Shown in pieces: positions 1 through 6,642 of a stretch of DNA of 64,000 bases. The notes beneath the pieces were generated by a model that had not been told where the DNA came from, searched no databases, and saw only the letters and a program-made list of their open reading frames with translations. This DNA comes from Anabaena cylindrica PCC 7122. GTDB taxonomy: Bacteria; Cyanobacteriota; Cyanobacteriia; Cyanobacteriales; Nostocaceae. Position numbers and translations under genes: made by a program. Every line of letters starts with the position of its first letter. The first letter of the stretch is position 1. The DNA is taken from contig NC_019771.1 in NCBI RefSeq assembly GCF_000317695.1, forward strand, positions 3,786,001-3,850,000, given 5' to 3'.

Positions 1-28
1 CCAATCACCAATTACCAATCACCACTAA

Positions 29-1318
29 CTAAATGATTGTACCGTCAGCAATTACAGCATTTTTGAGGACAACTACAATACCACTCCGAATGAAAAAGCC
101 TTGCTTTTCACGTTCGGCTTCCTGCACATTGTCTTTATTGATAATTTTCACATCGTGACCAATGCGGGCATTTTTATCAATGATGGCACGGCGAATGATG
201 GTATCTGTACCAATGCCTACAGGGATATCACCATGTTCTAGGCTACATTGGCGTTCTACAGAGGGCTGGTAATAATCTGCACCCATGAGTAGGGATTCTT
301 CAATCACACATCCTGATTCAATCCGCGATCGCACTCCCAACACTGAATGCTGAATCCGGCAATTTTTCAAAATGCAACCTTCACCAATCATTGATTCGGT
401 GATTTGGCAATTTAGCAGCTTTGAAGGAGGTAAATACCGCGCACGGGTGTAAATTGGAGCTTCCTCATCATAGAAGCTAAAGGGCGGCATTGGTTGCTGA
501 GTGAGAGCTAAATTGGCATTATAAAACGCTTCAATTGTTCCAATATCTTCCCAATAGTCATCGAATAGATACGCCTGAACGTTGTGATCCTTTGCCGCAT
601 CAGGAATAATTTCTTTGCCAAAATCAGTCCGTTCTAAAGATTCTTTCAATAACTTGATCAAAACATCTTTTTTAAAGACATAAATCCCCATAGAGGCGAT
701 ATATGGCTGTAATTCGGCTTGTTCCTTTGTCAATCCCAGTACGGTCGTATCGACACGCATTTGGGCTAAATCGTCACCTTTGGGTTTTTCACTAAAGTCA
801 ATCACCCTACCCGCATCGTTGATTTTCATCAAACCAAAATCCGAAGCACGGCGATCGTCAATGGGAATCACAGAAAGTGTAATATCCGCATTAGTATCTC
901 TGTGGCGCTGGATAAACTGGCGGTAATCCATGCGATACAGATGATCACCAGAAAGAATCAAAAATTCTTCTACATCCCAATCCTGTAACATCCAGATGTA
1001 CTGACGCACCGCATCAGCCGTACCTTGGAACCAGTTAGGATTTTCTGGTGTTTGCTGTGCAGCCAGCACTTCTACAAAACCTTCGCTGAAACCACTAAAA
1101 TTGTAAGCACGAGCAATGTGACGATTCAGAGAAGCTGAGTTGAATTGTGTCAACACATAGATTTTAAAAATTTCTGAATTGATGCAGTTGCTAACAGGGA
1201 TATCTATTAAGCGGTACTTACCAGCAACTGGTACTGCTGGTTTAGCACGGAGTTTGGTTAGCGGATAAAGCCGAGTACCCGCACCCCCACCAAGAATGAT
1301 TGCTAAGACTTTTTTCAC
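29..1318 (-). CDS. glgC: Glucose-1-phosphate adenylyltransferase (ADP-glucose pyrophosphorylase)
   Basis: Makes ADP-glucose from ATP and glucose-1-phosphate, the committed step of glycogen synthesis in the cytoplasm. The N-terminal nucleotidyltransferase domain carries [12 protein letters not shown] at residues 10-21 and GDHLYRMDY at 124-132. The C-terminal third has the hexapeptide-like pattern of the left-handed beta-helix that binds allosteric effectors, including a Lys-rich segment ending in IGHDVKIIN. The length of 429 aa is the usual cyanobacterial GlgC length. The start codon is GTG (1318-1316), supported by GGAG at 1329-1326, 7 nt upstream. It appears monocistronic, with a 240-bp leader region shared with the 3' end of the methyltransferase gene. 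In cyanobacteria the enzyme is activated by 3-phosphoglycerate and inhibited by phosphate (family knowledge). Confidence 0.97.
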   Translation of the reverse strand: MKKVLAIILGGGAGTRLYPLTKLRAKPAVPVAGKYRLIDIPVSNCINSEIFKIYVLTQFNSASLNRHIARAYNFSGFSEGFVEVLAAQQTPENPNWFQGTADAVRQYIWMLQDWDVEEFLILSGDHLYRMDYRQFIQRHRDTNADITLSVIPIDDRRASDFGLMKINDAGRVIDFSEKPKGDDLAQMRVDTTVLGLTKEQAELQPYIASMGIYVFKKDVLIKLLKESLERTDFGKEIIPDAAKDHNVQAYLFDDYWEDIGTIEAFYNANLALTQQPMPPFSFYDEEAPIYTRARYLPPSKLLNCQITESMIGEGCILKNCRIQHSVLGVRSRIESGCVIEESLLMGADYYQPSVERQCSLEHGDIPVGIGTDTIIRRAIIDKNARIGHDVKIINKDNVQEAEREKQGFFIRSGIVVVLKNAVIADGTII

Positions 1319-1558
1319 AAAATTTCTCCGAACTGCCTTTCAACTCTCATCTACAGTTTAGGACTGTATGTGGCAGCTGATAAGGGGGGATCAAAGAATC
1401 TTGCGAAGGAATTTTTGAGAACGCTGTTGGTAACGAATAACGTTGCTGAATCAGGGAGAATATTAGAACATTTGTATTAATAAATCAGGAAACTTCATCA
1501 AAATCCATGTTCCTGGATTTCAATAGCCCTATTTTGCTGAGTATCAACGAAAATACTG

Positions 1559-2269
1559 CTAAAGCGCAGAATCTACATCAGTCGTTTGATTCATTTGATG
1601 CGTTTGATTCATTTGATGGGGTGATAGTGTGGAGTCTTTTGCTTTTACCCCTATCAATAGAGCTAATTCTAGCCACTTCCAGTAACAGTCAACATCTGTA
1701 AAACCAATCTTTCGTAACCAAATCAGTTGTGTTTCCACATCTAAAAGTTTATTTGAGGGGTCATCGTTTTCTGTTTCGCTACCGAGTGCTTCTAAAAACT
1801 TCTCGTGTACCGTGGGTGTTGACGACGCTACGTGTTCTAAGTTACAGAAAATACCACCTGGTTCCAGACGTTGGAAAATTTCTGCATACAAAGAAAGTTT
1901 GCGTTCATGGATAAGATGATGAATAGCAAAACTAGAAACAATTGCATCAAATAAACCTAAATCTGGTAAAGGTTCATTTAAATCATGGCTGATGACTTGT
2001 ACAGTTTTATCTTCAAAAAACCTTCGTTTGACTGCTTCTAGCATAGTAGGAGAAAAGTCAATTGCTATGCTGTTCATCTGGGGACGGTCAATTTTGAGTA
2101 ACGCTAATAAGCGTCCGTCTCCAGTTCCTAAGTCAAGTATGCGTTTAATATTTTGAGGAACCTGTGCTAACAAAACAGCTTCCCCTTCAGTGCGGTGGGG
2201 TATTTTATCTGCTTTTTCTAAATAGCGTAAAGCGTGTTCTGATGTTGTCCAAAGATTGATATTATTCAT
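1559..2269 (-). CDS. Class I SAM-dependent methyltransferase
   Basis: A 236-aa Rossmann-fold methyltransferase of unknown substrate. The SAM-binding motif I reads ILDLGTGDGRL near residues 43-53, an acidic end of strand 2 (IAIDFSP) follows, and FDAIVSSFAIHHL fits motif IV/post-motif. This resembles trans-aconitate/ubiquinone-type small-molecule methyltransferases. I place the start at ATG 2269 rather than the upstream in-frame codon at 2302, because ATG 2269 overlaps the stop of the VanZ-like gene as ATGA, a typical translational-coupling arrangement. The last residues (two copies of HQMNQT) are encoded by an 18-bp perfect tandem duplication at 1583-1618, so the C-terminus has grown by repeat expansion. 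The substrate cannot be inferred from context. Confidence 0.85.
   Translation of the reverse strand: MNNINLWTTSEHALRYLEKADKIPHRTEGEAVLLAQVPQNIKRILDLGTGDGRLLALLKIDRPQMNSIAIDFSPTMLEAVKRRFFEDKTVQVISHDLNEPLPDLGLFDAIVSSFAIHHLIHERKLSLYAEIFQRLEPGGIFCNLEHVASSTPTVHEKFLEALGSETENDDPSNKLLDVETQLIWLRKIGFTDVDCYWKWLELALLIGVKAKDSTLSPHQMNQTHQMNQTTDVDSAL
1583..1618. repeat. 18-bp perfect tandem duplication in a gene 3' end
   Basis: The unit cgtttgattcatttgatg occurs twice back to back (1583-1600 and 1601-1618). It keeps the reading frame and adds six residues to the C-terminus of the methyltransferase. Confidence 0.9.
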
Positions 2270-2643
2270 GTTAGTAATTTGGGAAACTTTTCTGCTAACC
2301 AAGTAAATACAATAATACCCAAAATATCAGCAGCTAAATCGGTAATATCAGCACTGCGATAAGGCACAAAAGATTGTACTATCTCATCAATTATAGAAAC
2401 TAATAAGACTATGAACGGTGCAAGAGGTAAAGGAATATTAAATATTTTAAACTTACGTTGATTTAATGCTTGATGACCGAGATAAGCTGCCATTCCTAAT
2501 AAAAGAAAATGCATAATCGTGTCGTAATGGGCAAATATTGCTAGTTCCGTAGGCATAATGCGGAGGTAAGCTGAGATAAAGATAGAAAGTAAAATTCCCA
2601 AATAAACCCAAAACGCAAAAACCCAACGTTGATGAGTTGTCAT
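2266..2643 (-). CDS. VanZ-like family membrane protein
   Basis: A 125-aa integral membrane protein with about four hydrophobic helices (near residues 8-24, 42-60, 70-88 and 103-118). The segment HYDTIMHFLLLGMAAYLG, followed by IDEIVQSFVPYRSADITDL, is the signature of VanZ-like proteins (H...K/D near the end of TM2, then DE..Q...R..D..D). VanZ confers low-level teicoplanin resistance in enterococci, but the widespread bacterial homologues have no settled function. It is the upstream gene of a two-gene unit: its TGA overlaps the ATG of the methyltransferase (ATGA at 2269-2266). Confidence 0.88.
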   Translation of the reverse strand: MTTHQRWVFAFWVYLGILLSIFISAYLRIMPTELAIFAHYDTIMHFLLLGMAAYLGHQALNQRKFKIFNIPLPLAPFIVLLVSIIDEIVQSFVPYRSADITDLAADILGIIVFTWLAEKFPKLLT

Positions 2644-2742
2644 TTATATGCTTTTGAATGGTGTTTTGCTGAATACAGAGATATCAGCACACATTCCGCA
2701 AATTGCAAACTTGGATATTGGGAATTTTAATCTAGCTGTTAA

Positions 2743-3003
2743 CTAAGCGTGTAAATTGGCTTGTTCTTGTAACCAAGGATCTACAGGTTGTCCATCTTTG
2801 CGTTTTAGTTCTATTTCTATGACCATCACTTCTTTAGAACCAGGAGGTGCGGGTTTTTTGTGGAAAATAATCTCGTAGTCTGCTGGGTTGTGTTGGCGTT
2901 CTTGCAACCATTCTTGTACTTTGGTGATAGCAAAGAATGATTGCCCTTGTTCAAACATTCGGGTAATTTGTAACTGTAATGTGTAAGGATTAATGCGACT
3001 CAT
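2743..3003 (-). CDS. Conserved hypothetical protein, 86 aa
   Basis: I do not recognise a named family. The protein is soluble, charged and without Cys. It has a predicted N-terminal helix (residues 5-33, ending KVQEWLQERQ), then a beta-rich part (YEIIFHKKP, VMVIEIELKRKDG) and a short helical tail. A possible GAG-containing SD (revcomp of actcctttg at 3011-3019) precedes ATG 3003. It stands alone between the VanZ-like gene and the Uma2 gene, both on the same strand, with gaps of 99 and 87 bp. The codon use matches neighbouring genes, so I take it as real. Confidence 0.6.
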   Translation of the reverse strand: MSRINPYTLQLQITRMFEQGQSFFAITKVQEWLQERQHNPADYEIIFHKKPAPPGSKEVMVIEIELKRKDGQPVDPWLQEQANLHA

Positions 3004-3043
3004 TTTTATTGACTCCTTTGGTAGTTTGAATTATTATAGTCTC

Positions 3044-3067
3044 ACGCAAAGGCGCAAAGACGCAAAG
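3044..3067. repeat. Short 8-bp tandem repeat (cgcaaag type)
   Basis: acgcaaag-gcgcaaag-acgcaaag, three near-identical octamers. Similar cgcaaag/ctttgcg strings occur elsewhere in cyanobacterial intergenic DNA and again near 49280-49305 in this window. Confidence 0.7.
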
Positions 3068-3090
3068 AGGAAGATTCAGTTGGGAGTTTT

Positions 3091-3675
3091 TTATTCTTCT
3101 GTATTAAATTCAACTTTATCATAAATATCTGCAAGAGTGATTTGGCAGGGAATGGAAGCTAAATTTAAATTTTTATCTGCATCTGTAATTTCGGAAAATA
3201 TCCATTTGTTATTATCTGTTCTAAAATATTGCTCAACGTGCATTGTGTATTGATCAATTAAAATATATTCTTGTACAGTAGTAATTGCGCGATAAGCTGC
3301 GAATTTTTCATCTCTATCTTTGCTTCTGGTATATTTGGATAATACTTCTGCAATCATCGCAGGATTTACTAAAGTGTCTTTTCTTCCTTCTTCATAAATT
3401 AAGGGATTTTTCACGACCATAACATCAGGATAAGTGTGAATTTTTTTGTCAGGAATCCAAAGACGTTGATCTGTAACAAAGACTTGATAAGGTTGTCGTT
3501 TGAGAGCAAAGTTTAGCACAGCATAGAAATTGCCCGCAAGCTGGTTATGATTTGGTGTTCCACCTGTCATTGGTATAATTAATCCATTGATATATTCGTG
3601 ACGTATTTCTGAGTTTACCTCTAGTTCTAGGTATTCTTCAGGTGAATAGTAGCGTGTTTCTTGTGCAAGAGTCAT
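3091..3675 (-). CDS. Uma2 family (DUF820) putative endonuclease
   Basis: A 194-aa protein of the Uma2/DUF820 family, which has a PD-(D/E)XK-like fold and is hugely expanded in cyanobacteria. Visible family marks are YSPEEYLELE near the N-terminus, EIRHEYINGLI, then TYPDVMVV (the catalytic Asp region, near residue 77), MIAEVLS (the acidic strand), and KFAAYRAI...EYILIDQ near 127-143. It is unrelated in sequence context to the nearby toxin-antitoxin genes, from which it is divergently transcribed. No biological substrate is established for this family. A second Uma2 gene lies at 10611-11423. Confidence 0.88.
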   Translation of the reverse strand: MTLAQETRYYSPEEYLELEVNSEIRHEYINGLIIPMTGGTPNHNQLAGNFYAVLNFALKRQPYQVFVTDQRLWIPDKKIHTYPDVMVVKNPLIYEEGRKDTLVNPAMIAEVLSKYTRSKDRDEKFAAYRAITTVQEYILIDQYTMHVEQYFRTDNNKWIFSEITDADKNLNLASIPCQITLADIYDKVEFNTEE

Positions 3676-3761
3676 AATTTTTATCTCTTAACTCTGTTAC
3701 AATTATAATGCGTTATTTTCTATGTATTCACAAAATTAAAAATAGGAGTAATGAAGAACGG

Positions 3762-3998
3762 ATGGATAAAATGGAAAATCAACTGATTGAATATGCAGTT
3801 ATTTACGAACGTGGTGAGACAAATTGGGGTGCTTATGTTCCTGACTTACCAGGTTGTGTCAGCATTGGGGATACTTTAGCAGAAGTACAGGAAAATATTA
3901 AAGAAGCTATAGAATTGTATTTGGAAGTATTGAAAGAAGATGGAAAACCTATACCCAAACCTTCTACAATTGTTGGTAAAGTTTCTGTGAATGTATAA
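3762..3998 (+). CDS. HicB-family antitoxin, orphan
   Basis: A small protein with the HicB fold: EYAVIYERGE, then WGAYVPDLPGC, then SIGDTLAEVQENIKEAIELYLE, the standard HicB RNase-H-like signature. HicB neutralises the HicA mRNA interferase and represses its own operon. Start candidates are ATG 3762 (used here), ATG 3771 and the more distant 3708; GGAG at 3745-3748 favours one of the two inner starts. No HicA-like ORF (about 60-80 aa dsRNA-binding fold) lies on either side, so this is an orphan or solitary HicB, a common state in cyanobacteria. It is followed 61 bp later by another antitoxin-like gene. Confidence 0.82.
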   Translation: MDKMENQLIEYAVIYERGETNWGAYVPDLPGCVSIGDTLAEVQENIKEAIELYLEVLKEDGKPIPKPSTIVGKVSVNV

Positions 3999-4059
3999 TT
4001 ATAATTACTGTTGAATTTGATATGATATTTATTGACAGTTAGAAAATGGTAAAAATACA

Positions 4060-4245
4060 ATGACAATTAAAGAACAAATTACGCAAGAATTAGAAAAACT
4101 ACCTGAACCAGTGTTACAAGAGGTTTTAGATTTTGTGCAGTTTTTACAAACTAAACAACAACAAAAAGAGATGTTAGAAATTACGATTATGAGTGAATAT
4201 TCGCTGGCACAGGATTGGTTAAAACCAGAGGAATACTTAGCATGA
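4060..4245 (+). CDS. DUF2281-type antitoxin
   Basis: A 61-aa protein beginning MTIKEQITQELEKLPEP and continuing LQEVLDFVQFLQTK, which is the DUF2281 pattern: a small helical antitoxin usually paired with a PIN- or PemK/MazF-type toxin. The C-terminal tail SLAQDWLKPEEYLA is the probable toxin-binding part. Its stop overlaps the ATG of the next ORF as ATGA (4242-4245), the classic coupling to the toxin. That toxin frame stops after 13 codons, so the antitoxin is now probably without a partner. Confidence 0.8.
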   Translation: MTIKEQITQELEKLPEPVLQEVLDFVQFLQTKQQQKEMLEITIMSEYSLAQDWLKPEEYLA

Positions 4246-4283
4246 CAGAATTTATAAAAGGTGATATTGTAATATATTGTTAA
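4242..4283 (+). pseudogene. Truncated PemK/MazF-like toxin remnant
   Basis: ATG 4242 overlaps the antitoxin stop and reads M-T-E-F-I-K-G-D-I-V-I-Y-C-stop (TAA 4281-4283). 'KGDIV' about six residues in is how PemK/MazF-family toxins begin (xxKGDIVxxxFPFxD). The frame ends where the next, convergent gene begins its own 3' end (4280), and nothing beyond resembles the missing ~100 residues. I infer that the toxin body was deleted or replaced when the three-gene cassette at 4280-6543 arrived. Confidence 0.6.
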
Positions 4284-5041
4284 CTATTAGATTCATAAAG
4301 ACTTTGTAAATGTGGTGGTAAATCTACATCTTCCTGCCAATTTTCGACGGAAGCAGTAGGAAGACCACTTAACTCAGATAAATCTTTTATTTTTCTAATT
4401 AATAGTTCAATTAAAGTTCCATTTTTTGATAATTCAAATAAATCTTCCTTGTCCAAAACAATGATTATTTTATTTGTTCTAGCATGAAAAATTATTTGCT
4501 GAAGTCTACAATCACTTACTTTTCTTTGCCTTTCTTTACTATTTCGTTTAGGAAAACCTGTTGCCCCGTTTAATGTAACAAAAATTCCCAGACCTGCATA
4601 TATCAAATTATCCTCCATTATGCTACATAATCGAGCAAATTGTTTATGTGGTAAAGGAGCTTTTGTAGCTTTAGCTTCAATTACTATATCTCTCTGATTT
4701 CTCTTAAGATATAGAGCATCGGAGACTTCTTGCCATTCAAAATCATGACCACTAACTAACAAATCATACTGAGGTCCTGCTGACTGAAAACTCTTAATTG
4801 ATTGAACACCTTTTAGACCTTTAAAAACTAGCACTACTATCTGCTCTAGTAGCTTACCAGCTTGTTGTATTTCTTGCTTTGTCAATTTTTCTTTTTGCGA
4901 AAGCTCATTAAGTTTATCTAAATATTCAGAAATTCTTATGTCCGCTTTATATAAATAAGAGGTTAATTTAATTCCCCGTTCCTTTAACTTTTCATAGGCT
5001 TCAAAATAATCTTTAACAATTTCATCATCTGAAATACTCAT
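4280..5041 (-). CDS. Putative PD-(D/E)XK nuclease, third gene of an unknown cassette
   Basis: A 253-aa protein with no family I can name with confidence. The layout fits a restriction-endonuclease-like core: E67 in a helix (GKLLEQIVV), D93 in GPQYDLLVSG, then DIVIEAKAT with E122-x-K124 on the next strand, i.e. E...D...ExK. The first 60 residues are helical and charged. A later strand (GIFVTLNGATGF) and KIIIVLDKEDL suggest the rest of an alpha/beta core resembling Mrr-type type IV enzymes. It lies 7 bp after the winged-helix gene (5049-5417) and is the last gene of the operon. It is AT-rich, with poor agreement to neighbouring housekeeping genes. Function inferred: DNA cleavage in a defence or restriction module. 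Confidence 0.6.
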   Translation of the reverse strand: MSISDDEIVKDYFEAYEKLKERGIKLTSYLYKADIRISEYLDKLNELSQKEKLTKQEIQQAGKLLEQIVVLVFKGLKGVQSIKSFQSAGPQYDLLVSGHDFEWQEVSDALYLKRNQRDIVIEAKATKAPLPHKQFARLCSIMEDNLIYAGLGIFVTLNGATGFPKRNSKERQRKVSDCRLQQIIFHARTNKIIIVLDKEDLFELSKNGTLIELLIRKIKDLSELSGLPTASVENWQEDVDLPPHLQSLYESNS

Positions 5042-5048
5042 AGCTTAA

Positions 5049-5417
5049 TTAAACAAGTTCACGTTGTTTCACAAAATGTGCCATGAAATCATAAGATAAC
5101 TCATTATAATCATGTACACTCTTTTCACAAAGTGGGCAAAACCACGGCAAGTTAGGAAAGCCTTGACCAAATGGAATCGCACCAGCGGGTACATCTGGTT
5201 CACAATTATGATATATAAGTAATTTCATTTCACAGAGTCCCTCATTTTCAAGAATCGTTAAGACTGCAAGAGCATCAGAGCGTTTTATACCCAACTGCAC
5301 AGCAAGTTGATGTGGCATCACACCATTGGTTGATGCCGACATAAAATGCTTACTCAGTTCAGCCTTCTGATTTTCAGATAAGAAGTCCAAATGACCCTTG
5401 TGGATAAAACTAATCAT
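5049..5417 (-). CDS. Winged-helix protein with Cys cluster, middle gene of the cassette
   Basis: A 122-aa protein. Residues 13-62 (ENQKAELSKHFM, then PHQLAVQLGIKRSDALAVL and ILENEGL) read as a winged helix-turn-helix. The C-terminal half has YHNCEP (H70, C72) and CPLC (C94, C97), a plausible zinc site, followed by the acidic DYNELSYDF. I cannot assign a family. The gene is tightly packed: 4 bp after the 373-aa protein gene and 7 bp before the nuclease gene, which argues for one transcript and a stoichiometric complex. It could be the operon regulator or an adaptor linking the large protein to the nuclease. Confidence 0.6.
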   Translation of the reverse strand: MISFIHKGHLDFLSENQKAELSKHFMSASTNGVMPHQLAVQLGIKRSDALAVLTILENEGLCEMKLLIYHNCEPDVPAGAIPFGQGFPNLPWFCPLCEKSVHDYNELSYDFMAHFVKQRELV

Positions 5418-5421
5418 GGCT

Positions 5422-6543
5422 TTAGCCTTGAAGTTGAAGTTCTTTTAGTAGAAACTCAAGAACAGAGGTACTACCACCATAGCATTTTAGATGTGGAAAA
5501 GAGTCTTGGGTTTTGGAATCTGGTTTAAGTCCAAAATAGCAGTGTGTTTTAATGAGAGGTTTTCTTGTAACTTTTTTTAACGTTTTTGCCTCTATTTCGC
5601 TTGGTGTTAGTTCTCTATCCAACTGAAATTCATAGGATTTAGTACCCCACTCTTTAATCAAGGTTAACAAAATTGCATCTTCAGCATTACCCATCTTTTC
5701 TGGATCACCTACTAAACCGAGTTTATTTAAAACTGAATGAGCTAATTTTTCTGACAAGGCTTGTAATCCTCTCACATCAATTTCCTCAACTCCTGCACTA
5801 TGAGCATTTATAGCCAGTCCTGAAGCTTCGGCTCTAATACGTAAGTGTTTCCATTTGTAGACAATACCATCTATTGATTTATTAAGATATTTTTCCCACA
5901 TATCATGCAAAACAAGTTGATGAAGATTACGCGCTTTCCAGTCAGCGTTACAATGACTTGCTAATTCATCAATAAATGTAGGAATATGATTCCAGAAAGG
6001 GAATTGAGTGCGTTGCTCTATTTGTTCATCTGTAGTTGAACTATAAGTAAATCCGTTCCATGATAAAGCTACGTAATCTTTAGCTACCTCGGCAATTACA
6101 GACCAGCGAATATAACGCTCATCTAGTTTACTAGCACTTCCACTTCCTCTTCTAACATAATCAACAATTCTATAAATTCGGATATACCATTTCTTCTTGT
6201 GTTGACCAGCTTCCTCAATTGGTCCGTACCAACCCTCTTTCCCAAATTCAGTTAACAGCGATTTAGCGGAATTCAGATTTGGAGTAATAGTGCATGAACC
6301 TGATTTTAAACTCAACCATGTTCTTGATTGTTTTACATAAGGGAGTAATATTTGTTCTGGAGTAAGCTTACCTTTTTCTAGTGCATCGGCTATGTGTATA
6401 GCTACATTATCCTTTTTCAAATTACTAGTCCCTGATAAAATGAGTCGGAGAGTTTCAACAGTAAACTCCGTACTTGACAGAAATTTCTCACAAAAGTCTT
6501 TACCAGGGGTATACCCATTATCAACAAAAGCATTAATACTCAT
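5422..6543 (-). CDS. Unknown 373-aa protein, first gene of the cassette
   Basis: No recognisable family. I prefer ATG 6543 (MSINAFVDNGYTPG) over the start 21 codons further upstream, whose extra residues (MLCYFFNPIS...) look non-coding. The N-terminal ~60 residues (STEFTVETLRLILSG, then NLKKDNVAIHIADALEKG) could be a small helical or HTH-like domain. The middle is rich in aromatic residues (KEGWYGPIEE, KKKWYIRIYRIVDYVRRG). The C-terminal part has KTHCYFGLKPDSK and a Leu-rich end. No membrane segment, Walker motif or obvious nuclease motif is visible. It is the promoter-proximal gene of the three and the largest, so it may be the sensor or scaffold. Confidence 0.5.
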   Translation of the reverse strand: MSINAFVDNGYTPGKDFCEKFLSSTEFTVETLRLILSGTSNLKKDNVAIHIADALEKGKLTPEQILLPYVKQSRTWLSLKSGSCTITPNLNSAKSLLTEFGKEGWYGPIEEAGQHKKKWYIRIYRIVDYVRRGSGSASKLDERYIRWSVIAEVAKDYVALSWNGFTYSSTTDEQIEQRTQFPFWNHIPTFIDELASHCNADWKARNLHQLVLHDMWEKYLNKSIDGIVYKWKHLRIRAEASGLAINAHSAGVEEIDVRGLQALSEKLAHSVLNKLGLVGDPEKMGNAEDAILLTLIKEWGTKSYEFQLDRELTPSEIEAKTLKKVTRKPLIKTHCYFGLKPDSKTQDSFPHLKCYGGSTSVLEFLLKELQLQG

Positions 6544-6612
6544 AAAATATTGGCTAGGATATCGCGTTGATGCACTGGAAATGGGGTTAAAAAAATAGCA
6601 TAGCAAAATATA

Positions 6613-6633
6613 GGGTAGGCAATATACCTACCC
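6613..6633 (-). terminator. Hairpin terminator of alaS
   Basis: GGGTAGG (6613-6619) and CCTACCC (6627-6633) form a 7-bp stem with a 7-nt loop just after the alaS stop. On the minus strand it is followed by TATATTTT, consistent with an intrinsic terminator. It also marks the right boundary of the accessory cassette. Confidence 0.65.
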
Positions 6634-6642
6634 CACAAACTC

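Noticed and set aside
1507..1701. 64-aa plus-strand frame over the methyltransferase 3' end
   Set aside because: The antisense reading of the 18-bp repeat gives FDSFDAFDSFDG; no support for a gene.
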